From the NCBI GenBank assembly GCA_944326485.1, contig CALVED010000001.1, forward strand, positions 248,001 through 312,000: a DNA stretch of 64,000 nt, read 5' to 3'. Position 1 is the first letter of the stretch; every line of letters begins with the position of its first letter. This document shows, in pieces, positions 27,546-37,650 of the stretch. The notes beneath the pieces were generated by a model that did no database searches, had not been told where the DNA came from, and was given only the letters and a program-made list of their open reading frames with translations. Origin of the DNA: Candidatus Gastranaerophilales bacterium (GTDB taxonomy: Bacteria; Cyanobacteriota; Vampirovibrionia; Gastranaerophilales; Gastranaerophilaceae). The position numbers and the translations under genes were made by a program.

Positions 27546-28174
27546 TATTTTCCTCTTCTTTCTTGTATTAGTTGTACAATATTTTTTTTAGTATCTTCAA
27601 AAACTTCTTCAACAGATCGATTAGCATCTATTAATTTAATCCTGTCAGAATTTTCTTTTTGAAGTTCTATATATCCATTTCTCACTTTTTCATAGAACAT
27701 CAATCCTGCTGATTCCATTCTGTCTTTTTCACTACCAACGCGTTCTTGAGCAGTTTTGGTTGAAACATCATAAAGCAATGTCAAATCAGGAAAAACACCA
27801 TTTACGGCTATTTTATTTAATTCTTTCAATAATTTTATATTTTGACCTCTGCCATAACCTTGATAAGCGATAGTAGAATCAGTATGTCTGTCACATAATA
27901 CAATTTTACCATTATCCACAGCCGGTTTAATCAAAGCATCTATATGCTGGCTTCTATCTGCAAGAAATAAAAACATTTCACATCTGTCAGACACAAATCC
28001 CTCATTATGAAGCAATATATTTCTTATTTTTTGACCAACATCAAGTGCACCGGGTTCTCTGGTAACCACAACGTCATATCCTTCTTTAATAAGAAATTCT
28101 TTTACTTTATTTAACTGTGTAGTTTTTCCGGAGCCATCCGCTCCTTCAAAAGTTATGAATAAACCTTTTTCCAT
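27545..28174 (-). CDS. tmk: Thymidylate kinase
   Basis: Tmk phosphorylates dTMP to dTDP. The 209-residue P-loop kinase has FITFEGADGSGKTTQ at the N-terminus, TREPG, the DRS motif in LADRSQHID, and CDRHTDSTIAYQGYGRG. Length and motif order are standard. It shares one base with serS upstream and one with the RWYD gene downstream. Confidence 0.97.
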   Translation of the reverse strand: MEKGLFITFEGADGSGKTTQLNKVKEFLIKEGYDVVVTREPGALDVGQKIRNILLHNEGFVSDRCEMFLFLADRSQHIDALIKPAVDNGKIVLCDRHTDSTIAYQGYGRGQNIKLLKELNKIAVNGVFPDLTLLYDVSTKTAQERVGSEKDRMESAGLMFYEKVRNGYIELQKENSDRIKLIDANRSVEEVFEDTKKNIVQLIQERRGK

Positions 28175-29451
28175 TATTTTAATACATCCCAGCCTGTATA
28201 TTTTCTTAGTACTTTTGGAATAGTAACAGATCCATCTTCATTTTGAAAATTTTCCAATATTGCCGCAAATGTTCTTCCAACAGCTAAACCAGAACCATTT
28301 AATGTATGAACAAAAACAGGTTTACCTGTTTCTTTTGAACGATATCTTATATTAGCTCTTCTTGCTTGGAAATCTCCGAAGTTTGAACAACTTGATATCT
28401 CTTTATAGTTATTATAAGAAGGAAGCCATACTTCTAAGTCATAACATTTTCTTGCAGAAAAACCAATATCTCCGGTTGATAGAGCAACTCTTCTATATGG
28501 AAGTTCTAATAATTCTAAAACCCTTTCGGCATTTCTTGTTAATTTTTCATGTTCTTCTACACTTGTTTCAGGAGTACATAATTTAACCAATTCAACTTTA
28601 TTAAACTGATGTTGTCTTATTAATCCTCTTGTATCTTTACCGGCACTTCCGGCTTCTCTTCTAAAACAAGGAGTATATGCTGTCATATATTTTGGCAAAT
28701 CATCTTCATTTAAAATCTCACCAGAATATATATTAGTAACAGGAACCTCTGCTGTAGGAATCAAATATAAATCTTCATTTTCACATTTATACATGTCTTG
28801 TGCGAATTTCGGCAACTGTCCTGTTCCTGTCATAGCTGCAGCATTAACCATTACAGGAGGTAATATTTCTTCATAACCATGTTCTTGGGTATGAGTATCT
28901 AAAAAGAAATTTATTATTGCTCTTTCAAGTTGTGCACCTTTACCTCTGTACAAAGAAAATCTTGACTGTGACAATTTAACACCACGTTCAAAATCAACAA
29001 TATTTTTTTCTACACATATATCCCAATGAGCTTTTTGTTCAAAACTTACTTTACGAGGTTCTCCCACTCTTTTTATTTCAACATTATCATCTTCTGATAA
29101 TCCGATAGGAGTTGTTTCATCCGGAATATTCGGAGTTGATAATAAAAGATTCTTTTGTGAAATATCTAATTGTTGTTCTTTTTCTTCAAGAGATTTTATT
29201 TCATCGCCGATTTCTTTTACTTGGGCTTGAATTTCATCAGTATTTTGACCTTGTTTCTTTAACAAACCAATTTGTTGAGATATATTTTTTCTTTTTGATC
29301 TTAATTCATCAGCTTTTGTTTGAACTTTTCTTCTTTCTGCATCAATTTCTAAAATACCATCAATTGAAAGTTCCGGATTTCTTCTTTTTAATAATTCATT
29401 AACTTTTTCAGGATTTTCCCTAATAACCTTTATATCTAACATTTCGCTCAC
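28174..29451 (-). CDS. serS: Serine-tRNA ligase
   Basis: SerS charges tRNA-Ser with serine. The 425-residue class II synthetase has an N-terminal helical tRNA-binding arm (~30-105, rich in Lys/Glu), motif 2 [20 protein letters not shown] near residue 265, and motif 3 [17 protein letters not shown] near the C-terminus. A strong SD (GAGGTGAG) precedes the ATG. It is the first gene of a six-gene operon ending at hisH. No T-box leader is present: the upstream gap is only 84 bp. Confidence 0.97.
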   Translation of the reverse strand: MSEMLDIKVIRENPEKVNELLKRRNPELSIDGILEIDAERRKVQTKADELRSKRKNISQQIGLLKKQGQNTDEIQAQVKEIGDEIKSLEEKEQQLDISQKNLLLSTPNIPDETTPIGLSEDDNVEIKRVGEPRKVSFEQKAHWDICVEKNIVDFERGVKLSQSRFSLYRGKGAQLERAIINFFLDTHTQEHGYEEILPPVMVNAAAMTGTGQLPKFAQDMYKCENEDLYLIPTAEVPVTNIYSGEILNEDDLPKYMTAYTPCFRREAGSAGKDTRGLIRQHQFNKVELVKLCTPETSVEEHEKLTRNAERVLELLELPYRRVALSTGDIGFSARKCYDLEVWLPSYNNYKEISSCSNFGDFQARRANIRYRSKETGKPVFVHTLNGSGLAVGRTFAAILENFQNEDGSVTIPKVLRKYTGWDVLK

Positions 29452-29535
29452 CTCGCATATACTCTAATTTCTATTTTATTAAAAACAAGCATAAAATAAA
29501 AGATATTTTTTGATATAATTGAAAAAAAGGAATTA

Positions 29536-30483
29536 ATGTTGGGAAAAAATTATCTAAAAAGAATAATATTTATTGGCATGCCTGACATGGCTTTGGTATG
29601 TCTAAATAAATTATGTGCAAAAGGAATTAACATAGTAGGTATAATTCCACCTGCAAAAAATGAACAAACATATAATTTAATGATAGAAACTGCAAACAGA
29701 TTAAAACTTAACATTATTGAATATGAATCAAAATTAACTGAACAGGATTTTTTAAGTAAGGTAAAAGATTTAGATGCGGATCTTGGAGTAGTTGCTTCAT
29801 ATAATAAGAAACTGCCACAAGAACTTTTAAAACTTACAAAAGATGGTTTTATAAATTTACACCCATCAAAATTACCTGACTATAGAGGAGCAAATCCATA
29901 CTCGCATGTTATCATTAATGGCGAAGAAGAATCCGCCATTACTCTTCATTTTATGGATGAAGAATATGACACAGGTGATATTATCTCTCAATACAGATTT
30001 AGTATAGATATAAATGAAACGATGGGAACTTTATTTTATAGAACAAATGAAATGTGCGCATCTATGCTTTTTGAAGCATTAGATTATTATGAAACACATC
30101 AATTTCCAAGAAAGCCTCAACCAAAAAAGAAAAATTTAAAGAAAGCTGAAACTTTATCATTTGAAAAAAAGAATATATTTATTAATTGGAACAAAACAGC
30201 AGAAGAAATTGAAAGGTTCATTAGAGCACTAAATCCGTTTATTGGGGCAATTACAATTTATAGAGGTTATATCTTAAGAATTAATTCAGCAAAAGTAATT
30301 AATAAAAAACATAAATATTCACCGGGGACTATTATTGAAACAAAAAAATCACTAAAAATCGCTTGTGGTGAAGATATATTAGAAATAGAATCTATTCAAT
30401 ATGGAGGTTTCTTTATTTCTTCGGCACAAGATTTTATCGAAAGAGTTAATCCCAAAAAAGGAGAAATTTTAAACAATGGATAA
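29536..30483 (+). CDS. Formyltransferase-family protein (second Fmt-like enzyme)
   Basis: The 315-residue protein has the N10-formyl-THF formyltransferase core with the N-H-D triad in place: INLHPSKLPDYRGANP (N107, H109) and EYDTGDI (D145). A C-terminal Fmt_C-like region follows (INWNKTAEEIERFIRAL). A canonical fmt lies at 61.8-62.7 kb beside def, so this copy probably formylates something else, such as an amino sugar; that is inference. AGGAA sits 7 bp before the ATG. It overlaps the next gene by 8 bp and leads a three-gene operon with an endonuclease-IV-like protein and a phosphopantetheinyl transferase. Confidence 0.78.
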   Translation: MLGKNYLKRIIFIGMPDMALVCLNKLCAKGINIVGIIPPAKNEQTYNLMIETANRLKLNIIEYESKLTEQDFLSKVKDLDADLGVVASYNKKLPQELLKLTKDGFINLHPSKLPDYRGANPYSHVIINGEEESAITLHFMDEEYDTGDIISQYRFSIDINETMGTLFYRTNEMCASMLFEALDYYETHQFPRKPQPKKKNLKKAETLSFEKKNIFINWNKTAEEIERFIRALNPFIGAITIYRGYILRINSAKVINKKHKYSPGTIIETKKSLKIACGEDILEIESIQYGGFFISSAQDFIERVNPKKGEILNNG

Positions 30484-31306
30484 GCTACATTTTCTCACAG
30501 CAGGATTACCATTATCTTCGGAAAACAAAGGGTATAAAAAAGGACTTAATATAATTAAAGAAATGAATTTAGACGGACTCGAGGTTGAATTTGTTCACGG
30601 AGTAAGAATGAATGAATCAAACCAAAATTTACTAAAATCATTTGCTATGGAAAATAATTTAAAAGTTACTTGTCACGGTCCTTATTATATTAATTTAAAT
30701 TCAAATGAAGAAGAGAAAGTTGAAGCCAGTATACAACGTATATTAGAAACTGCAAGAATGGGCAAAAATATAGGAGCTTATTCAATTACATTCCATGCGG
30801 CGTTTTATATGAGTAAAAATCCTGATGATGTATATAAAACAGTTTATAAGTCTATGGAAAAAATTTGTACAGAACTTGAAAAAGAAAATAACAATATTTG
30901 GATAAGACCCGAAACTACAGGAAAAGGAACTCAATGGGGTACATTAGAAGAAATAGTAAAGATTTCAAAAGAATTCCAAAATGTACTTCCTTGTATTGAT
31001 TTTGCACATGTACATGCCCGTAACAACGGAACTTTTAATACATACGATGAATTTTCTAAAATGATTGAATATACTGCAAATGAGCTTGGCTGTGAAGTAT
31101 TAAATAATATGCATATGCACCTTGCCGGTATTGAATATGGAGCTAAAGGAGAGAAAAATCATTTAATTCTTGAGAATAGTGATATGAATTATAAAGACCT
31201 ATTAAAAGTATTTAAAGAATTCAATATAAAAGGTGTTCTTGTTTGTGAAAGTCCTAATATAGAAGAAGACACAAAACTTTTAAAAGATTATTATTTGAGT
31301 TTATAA
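30476..31306 (+). CDS. Endonuclease IV/xylose isomerase-like TIM-barrel protein
   Basis: The 276-residue protein resembles the AP endonuclease family 2 (Nfo) and sugar-phosphate isomerase folds. Likely metal ligands lie in CHGPYYINLNS, ITFHAAFYM, RPETTGKGTQWGT, CIDFAHVHARN, MHMHLAGIEYG and LVCESPN, in the Nfo order. If it is Nfo, it cuts at abasic sites in base-excision repair. Its location between a formyltransferase-like gene and a phosphopantetheinyl transferase is not a typical repair context, so a sugar isomerase role is also possible. It overlaps the gene before by 8 bp and is 1 bp from the gene after. Confidence 0.72.
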   Translation: MDKLHFLTAGLPLSSENKGYKKGLNIIKEMNLDGLEVEFVHGVRMNESNQNLLKSFAMENNLKVTCHGPYYINLNSNEEEKVEASIQRILETARMGKNIGAYSITFHAAFYMSKNPDDVYKTVYKSMEKICTELEKENNNIWIRPETTGKGTQWGTLEEIVKISKEFQNVLPCIDFAHVHARNNGTFNTYDEFSKMIEYTANELGCEVLNNMHMHLAGIEYGAKGEKNHLILENSDMNYKDLLKVFKEFNIKGVLVCESPNIEEDTKLLKDYYLSL

Positions 31307-31307
31307 A

Positions 31308-31805
31308 ATGGAATTATTTTATTTAATAATAGAAAATTTCAATCTTAATGACAGATTAAAATATGAGAAACAGCACAATGCATCAAGATGCTTGTTAGAG
31401 TACGTTGCAAAAAATATCTATAATATAAAAAATACTGAAATTGAAATTATTAATAAGAAACCTAAATTTAAGTATTCAAATATAAATTTTAGTATCTCAC
31501 ACTGTGAAAATATAATATGTATATGTTTCGATAATAATCCTGTAGGATTTGATATAGAAAGAATAAGACCACGAAATTACAGAAAAATATCCCAAAGAAT
31601 GAATTTTAAAATGGAAGAAGATTCACTAAATGAATTTTACAGATGCTGGACAATTTATGAAGCAGGTGTAAAATTACAGAAACCGGTAAAAAGTATGTTT
31701 TCTTCAATATTTTTGGATAAATACATTATATCCGCCGTATCTAATGAAACAGCGGATATAAATTTAAATATTACCCAAATCAAATTAGATAAAATTACTT
31801 TTTAG
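31308..31805 (+). CDS. 4'-phosphopantetheinyl transferase, Sfp/HetI type, short
   Basis: These enzymes move phosphopantetheine from CoA to a Ser of carrier proteins. In 165 residues the key motifs are visible: NKKPKFKYSNINFSISHCEN, then NNPVGFDIERIRP with the Mg-binding Asp and Glu, and FYRCWTIYEAGVKL (the W-x-x-x-E-A-x-x-K motif, with Lys retained). It is ~50 residues shorter than usual Sfp proteins, mostly at the N-terminus. No polyketide or peptide synthetase is in the window; it may be the cell's main activator of acyl carrier protein. It overlaps the convergent parvulin gene by 11 bp. Confidence 0.8.
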   Translation: MELFYLIIENFNLNDRLKYEKQHNASRCLLEYVAKNIYNIKNTEIEIINKKPKFKYSNINFSISHCENIICICFDNNPVGFDIERIRPRNYRKISQRMNFKMEEDSLNEFYRCWTIYEAGVKLQKPVKSMFSSIFLDKYIISAVSNETADINLNITQIKLDKITF

Positions 31806-32202
31806 AAATTACATAAATTAAATGCCATCCGAATTGTGTTTTAACAGGTTCAGAAACTTGACCGTTTGGCAGATTAAAAGCTGCATATTCAAATTCAGGA
31901 ACCATATCACCTTTACCAAACCATCCCAATATTCCACCTGAAGCACCAGAAGGACATTTAGAGTATTTTTTTGCAGCATTCATAAAATTATCAAAAATTT
32001 CTTTTTGATTAGCACCTGATAATATTTCTTCTCTTATCTGAATTGCCTCTTTTTCAGTAGGAACTAATATGTGCAACGCTTGAACCTGCTTATATTCAGC
32101 AGCTTCTGCACTATTTGAAATTACATTAGTACTATTATTCTCAATAAAAGAAAAACAACAAAATGCAAATAATAACAGTGCTAATGAAAGTATTTTTTTC
32201 AT
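31795..32202 (-). CDS. Exported parvulin-type peptidyl-prolyl isomerase
   Basis: The 135-residue protein has a signal peptide (MKKILSLALLLFAFCCFSF). It is followed by a single parvulin/rotamase domain: ALHILVPTEKEAIQIREEI, AAKKYSKCPSGASGGILGWF, GDMVPEFEYAAFNLPNGQVS and VKTQFGWHLIYV. Cys in CCFS is near the likely cleavage site, so a lipoprotein is possible but the lipobox is weak. It would assist folding in the periplasm. It follows ilvN by 26 bp on the same strand, an unusual partner and possibly just read-through. Confidence 0.88.
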   Translation of the reverse strand: MKKILSLALLLFAFCCFSFIENNSTNVISNSAEAAEYKQVQALHILVPTEKEAIQIREEILSGANQKEIFDNFMNAAKKYSKCPSGASGGILGWFGKGDMVPEFEYAAFNLPNGQVSEPVKTQFGWHLIYVISKK

Positions 32203-32228
32203 AAAAACCTCTTTTCTAAAATAAAATA

Positions 32229-32732
32229 TTATTTATTTAAATTAATAAATTGATTTTCCCTTGTAATGGCAACCATGCCGGAGCGAACAAGCTCTTTAAC
32301 TCCTAATGGTCTTAAAAGAGCAATAAGTGCCATAACTTGTCTGTTATCACCACTATATTCCAATGTATAAGTATCAGGAGAAACATCAATAATTTTTGCA
32401 CCAAAGATTTCAGATATTCTTAGAATTTCAGATCTTGCTTCATCTTTTGCAGTAACTTTACAAAGAATTAATTCTCTATCAATACACTTATCAGCAGATT
32501 TAGGAAGTTCAACAACTTTAATAGTATTAATTAATCTATTTAACTGCTTACAAATTTGTTCAATAACAACATCATCACCATTAGTAACAATTGTTATTCT
32601 TGAATAAGTTTGATCAATTGTAGCAGCAACTGTTAAACTTTCAATATTAAAACCTCTTGTTGAAAATAAATCACAAACACAAGATAATATACCGGGTTCA
32701 TTTTTAACTAATACAGATATAGTATGTTTCAT
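32229..32732 (-). CDS. ilvN: Acetolactate synthase small (regulatory) subunit
   Basis: IlvN/IlvH activates the catalytic subunit and gives valine feedback. The 167 residues start with the ACT domain (HTISVLVKNEPGILSCVCDL and FSTRGFNIESLTVAAT); the second domain contains RELILCKVTAKDEARSEI and FGAKIIDVSPDTYTLEYSG. It begins 2 bp after the ilvB stop, so the subunits are made together. Confidence 0.95.
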   Translation of the reverse strand: MKHTISVLVKNEPGILSCVCDLFSTRGFNIESLTVAATIDQTYSRITIVTNGDDVVIEQICKQLNRLINTIKVVELPKSADKCIDRELILCKVTAKDEARSEILRISEIFGAKIIDVSPDTYTLEYSGDNRQVMALIALLRPLGVKELVRSGMVAITRENQFINLNK

Positions 32733-32734
32733 AA

Positions 32735-34480
32735 TTAATCTCCCAATCCGCCTTCAGGACTATTATTCGATAATAAAACTTCATTCAATGGTTTACCGGC
32801 TAAAACCCATGGATAAACCATTTCAAAAGGTTCAACTATAAAGTCCATAATAACAGGGCCATTAAACTCAATTGCCTTATCAAGAGCAGAATCAATATCT
32901 TCTTCTCTTGTAATTCTCATACCTAAAACACCATAAGCTTCAGCTAATTTTACATAATCTGGAGAAGTTATAGGAGTTTGGGAATAATGTTTATTAAATA
33001 ATTTTTCTTGCCATTGTCTAACCATACCAAGATAACCATTATTAATAATGGCAATTTTGACAGGTATTTTATAATCAACACAAGTCATAAGCTCTTGAAT
33101 ATTCATTTGTATACTACCGTCACCTGCTATATTAAAAACAAGTCTGTCTTTATCAGCAATTTGAGCACCAATGGCGGCTGGGAAACCAAAACCCATTGTA
33201 CCCAAGCCCCCAGATGTAACGAGTTGACGCGGTTTAGAAAACTTAAATAATTGAGCAGTCCACATTTGATGTTGACCTACCTCGGTTGCTATAATAGGAT
33301 TTTTATCTTTTGTCTTATTATATATATGTTCAATTACCGTTTGAGGGCTCATGATACCATTTTCTACAGCTCTTATAACTTTTTTTGATTTCCATGAATC
33401 AATTTGTTCAACCCAAGCTCTTCTCATGTCTTCATTATAAGTATATTTACCCGTATTGAACTCTTTCAGCATAACATTTAAAACATTCTTAGCATCACCA
33501 ACAATAGGAATATCTACATGAACATTTTTACTTATAGAACAAGGGTCAATATCAACATGAATAACCTGAGCATCCTTACAAAAACGCTTCAAACAACCTG
33601 TAATTCTATCATTAAATCTTGTACCAACTGCAAAAAGAACATCACAATTACTTACAGCCAAATTTGCCCAATAGTTACCATGCATTCCAAGCATACCTAA
33701 AGATAATTTGTCATCCTGAGGAAATGTTCCTATTCCCATTAAAGTTGTAGCAACAGGAATATTTAGTTTTTTAGCAAGTTCTCTTATTTCTTGCCAAGCT
33801 TCAGAATGAATAACTCCACCACCTGAAATTATTGCAGGACGTTGGGCTTCGCATAATAACTTTAAAGCCTTTTTACATTGCATCGGATGTCCTTCATAAG
33901 TAGGATTATATCCAGGCAACACTACCTTATCAGGATATACAAAATCTGCTTTAGAAGTTAAAACATCTTTAGGCAATGATACAACAACCGGACCCGGTTT
34001 ACCTGTTCTTGCAATATGGAATGATTCTTTAATAACTCTAGGCAAATCTTTTATATCTTTTACCAAATAATTATGCTTACAACAAGTACGAGTAATACCA
34101 ACTATATCTGATTCTTGAAAAGCATCATTTCCTATTAATTTAGAATCAACCTGACCGGTAAAAACGACAAGCGGGTAACTATCATAATATGCATTTGCAA
34201 TACCTGTTATAGTATTACAAGCGCCAGGTCCTGATGTAACAAGAACAACACCAGGTTTTCCTGTAATTCTTGCATAGCCTTCTGCTGCATGTACTGCAGC
34301 TTGTTCATGCCTTACTAAATAATGTTTTATAAAATCACACTTGTATAATTCATCGTAAATATGGAGAATGACACCACCCGGGTATCCGAAAATTTTATCT
34401 ACACCTTCTTTTTTCAGGCACTCCAAAAACATTCTAGCACCTGTCATTTTTTCTGTTTTATGCATTTGGTCGGCTATCAT
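32735..34480 (-). CDS. ilvB: Acetolactate synthase large (catalytic) subunit
   Basis: This TPP- and FAD-dependent enzyme condenses pyruvate to acetolactate in valine/leucine synthesis. I place the start at 34480 (MIADQMHKTEKM, 581 residues) because GGAG lies 6 bp before that ATG; a start 25 codons upstream has no SD and adds a non-conserved tail. Signatures: FGYPGGVILHIYDEL, catalytic Glu in VRHEQAAVHAAEGYAR, GPGACNTITGIANAY, and the TPP motif GDGSIQMNIQELMTCVDY ending in NN. It is divergent from ilvC across ~250 bp that presumably holds both promoters. Confidence 0.95.
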   Translation of the reverse strand: MIADQMHKTEKMTGARMFLECLKKEGVDKIFGYPGGVILHIYDELYKCDFIKHYLVRHEQAAVHAAEGYARITGKPGVVLVTSGPGACNTITGIANAYYDSYPLVVFTGQVDSKLIGNDAFQESDIVGITRTCCKHNYLVKDIKDLPRVIKESFHIARTGKPGPVVVSLPKDVLTSKADFVYPDKVVLPGYNPTYEGHPMQCKKALKLLCEAQRPAIISGGGVIHSEAWQEIRELAKKLNIPVATTLMGIGTFPQDDKLSLGMLGMHGNYWANLAVSNCDVLFAVGTRFNDRITGCLKRFCKDAQVIHVDIDPCSISKNVHVDIPIVGDAKNVLNVMLKEFNTGKYTYNEDMRRAWVEQIDSWKSKKVIRAVENGIMSPQTVIEHIYNKTKDKNPIIATEVGQHQMWTAQLFKFSKPRQLVTSGGLGTMGFGFPAAIGAQIADKDRLVFNIAGDGSIQMNIQELMTCVDYKIPVKIAIINNGYLGMVRQWQEKLFNKHYSQTPITSPDYVKLAEAYGVLGMRITREEDIDSALDKAIEFNGPVIMDFIVEPFEMVYPWVLAGKPLNEVLLSNNSPEGGLGD

Positions 34481-34658
34481 ATTATTCTCCATCTTAACTT
34501 TTAATAAATAAGTAAAATTTACAAAATAATGAAAAATTAATCTATTTTCTAACAATCGTATTATAAAATTTTAACCTTAAAAAGATTTTAGTACAAATTT
34601 CAATAAAAATCACCTTTATTTTTAATTTTTTTACCAATATTTTTAAAAAATTTAAATA

Positions 34659-34687
34659 TTGACTATGTTTTTTGAGAGGATTAAACT
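34659..34687 (+). promoter_or_regulatory. Likely sigma-70-type promoter of ilvC
   Basis: TTGACT (34659-34664) and TAAACT (34682-34687) are spaced by 17 bp, 47 bp before the ilvC start. A short AT inverted repeat (CAATATTT...AAATATTG) lies just upstream and overlaps the -35. Confidence 0.5.
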
Positions 34688-34709
34688 AAAAAGAGCTATT
34701 TACGAGTAA

Positions 34710-35732
<1,023 letters not shown>

Positions 35733-35746
35733 CTCAATTAAATTGT

Positions 35747-35780
35747 AAAAAAGAGGGAAATAAATTTTCCCTCTTTTTTT
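35747..35780. terminator. Bidirectional terminator between ilvC and ilvD
   Basis: AAAAAAGAGGGAAA and TTTTCCCTCTTTTTTT form a strong hairpin with A and T runs on both sides, placed between two convergent genes. Confidence 0.88.
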
Positions 35781-35820
35781 ATTTTGCTTTCAATTTCAAT
35801 TTATCCTAAAAAAGATTAAC

Positions 35821-37485
35821 TTATATACTTGTAACCGCACCTTTATCAGAAGACGAAACTACAGTGGAGTAACGTTTCAGATAACCTTTTTTTACTTTAG
35901 TAGGAAATGGTACGAAATTTTTCATTCTGTTATTAATTTCTTCATCAGAAACTTTTAAAGAAATTTCTCTGTTTGGAATATTAATATAAATTTCATCACC
36001 ATCTTTAATAATACCGATTATACCACCAGCAGGAGCTTCAGGGGAGATATGGCCGATACAAAGTCCTCTTGTACCTCCTGAGAATCTTCCGTCAGTAATT
36101 AAAGCAACTTTTTTACCCAAACCTTTACCCACAATAGCAGATGTTGGCGATAACATTTCTCTCATACCGGGTCCGCCCTTAGGTCCTTCATATCGAATAA
36201 CAACAACATCACCTGCAATTATTTTATCATCCATAATGGCTTTCATTGCATCTTCTTCACTGTTAAATGTTTTAGCTTTCCCTGTAAATTCCAAACATTC
36301 TTTTTCAACACCGGAAATTTTAACCACTGCACCATTTGGAGCAAGATTACCATGTAAAACAGCTAACCCCGGATTTGAAGTAATAGGATCGGAAACAGGT
36401 TTTATAACTTCATTATCACACCATATATCAGCTGAAGCTATTTCAGATAATTTTAGACCTGAAACACCTAACGTATTTTTCATTTCATCAATATTTCCAT
36501 AAATTGTTTTAATAACAGCAGGAATACCGCCTGCATTATCTAAATCTGTCATTGTCTTTGCTGCTGACGGGTCTAATTTAATTATTTGAGGGACTTTAAA
36601 ACTTAATTCCTCAAAATCTTTTAAAGAAATATCAACACCGGCTTCATTGGCAATAGCAAGTAAATGCAATATAGAATTAGTAGAACCACCTAAAGCTAAA
36701 TCTACTATAATTGCATTTCTAATTGAATCTCTTGTGACTATAGAAGAAGGACGAATATCTTTTTCAATTAATTCATTAATTATTACGCCAGAATCAAATG
36801 CAATACGTTTTGTCTTAGCACTAACTGCACTTGATGTAGCGCATCCCGGCAAGCTCATGCCCATAACTTCAGTCAAGCAAGCCATTGTATTTGCAGTATA
36901 AAGTCCTTGACAAGCACCAGCAGTCGGACAAGAATTAATTTCCATTTCTCTAAATATTTTTTCATCTATTTCTCCATTAGAGAACTTACCTATTGCTTCA
37001 AAAGTACCTCTAATCATGGTTAGAGTAGAATTATGACATTTACCGTCTAACATTGGACCAACAGTAACAACTATACATGGTATATCTAACCTAACTGCTG
37101 CCATTATCATGCCCGGAGTGATTTTATCGCAATTTGTTAATAAAACAAGTCCGTCTAACTTATGAGCGGTAGCAACAGATTCTATACAATCTGCGATTAA
37201 GTCTCTGGATGGAAGAGAATAATTCATGCCGCTATGGCCCATTGCAATACCATCACAGATAGCAGGTACACCAAAGATAAAAGACTGTCCGCCACCAGTA
37301 TGAATGCCTTTTTCTATTTGCCTTTCAATATCCCTCATTCCACTATGTCCGGGAACTAAGTCACTAAAGCTGCTGGCAATTCCTATAAATCTTTTATTAA
37401 TTTGTTTTTCACTCACACCTGTTGCATATAACAAAGCTCTATGTGGTGTCCTTTGAATACCTTGTTTTATTTCATCACTTCTCAT
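35821..37485 (-). CDS. ilvD: Dihydroxy-acid dehydratase
   Basis: IlvD dehydrates dihydroxy acids to the 2-keto acids of valine and isoleucine, using an Fe-S cluster. The 554-residue protein includes [36 protein letters not shown] (cluster Cys), [20 protein letters not shown] (cluster Cys and Mg site) and [27 protein letters not shown] precedes the ATG. Full length and unremarkable. Confidence 0.97.
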   Translation of the reverse strand: MRSDEIKQGIQRTPHRALLYATGVSEKQINKRFIGIASSFSDLVPGHSGMRDIERQIEKGIHTGGGQSFIFGVPAICDGIAMGHSGMNYSLPSRDLIADCIESVATAHKLDGLVLLTNCDKITPGMIMAAVRLDIPCIVVTVGPMLDGKCHNSTLTMIRGTFEAIGKFSNGEIDEKIFREMEINSCPTAGACQGLYTANTMACLTEVMGMSLPGCATSSAVSAKTKRIAFDSGVIINELIEKDIRPSSIVTRDSIRNAIIVDLALGGSTNSILHLLAIANEAGVDISLKDFEELSFKVPQIIKLDPSAAKTMTDLDNAGGIPAVIKTIYGNIDEMKNTLGVSGLKLSEIASADIWCDNEVIKPVSDPITSNPGLAVLHGNLAPNGAVVKISGVEKECLEFTGKAKTFNSEEDAMKAIMDDKIIAGDVVVIRYEGPKGGPGMREMLSPTSAIVGKGLGKKVALITDGRFSGGTRGLCIGHISPEAPAGGIIGIIKDGDEIYINIPNREISLKVSDEEINNRMKNFVPFPTKVKKGYLKRYSTVVSSSDKGAVTSI

Positions 37486-37650
37486 GATAACTCTCCTTTT
37501 ATCTTTTAATCATACCAAAGAGATTATCTTTTGTGAAAGATTTAATAAAAATAATCAAAAAAACATGCTATGTAATTATGAAATCATGTTTGTGATAAGA
37601 TATATTAAGTAAACAAAAGGAAATTTGAGAATGGAGGTCGTAGAACAAAT

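Noticed and set aside
29452..29535. T-box leader before serS
   Set aside because: The divergent gap is 84 bp, too short for a T-box, with no terminator/antiterminator pair.
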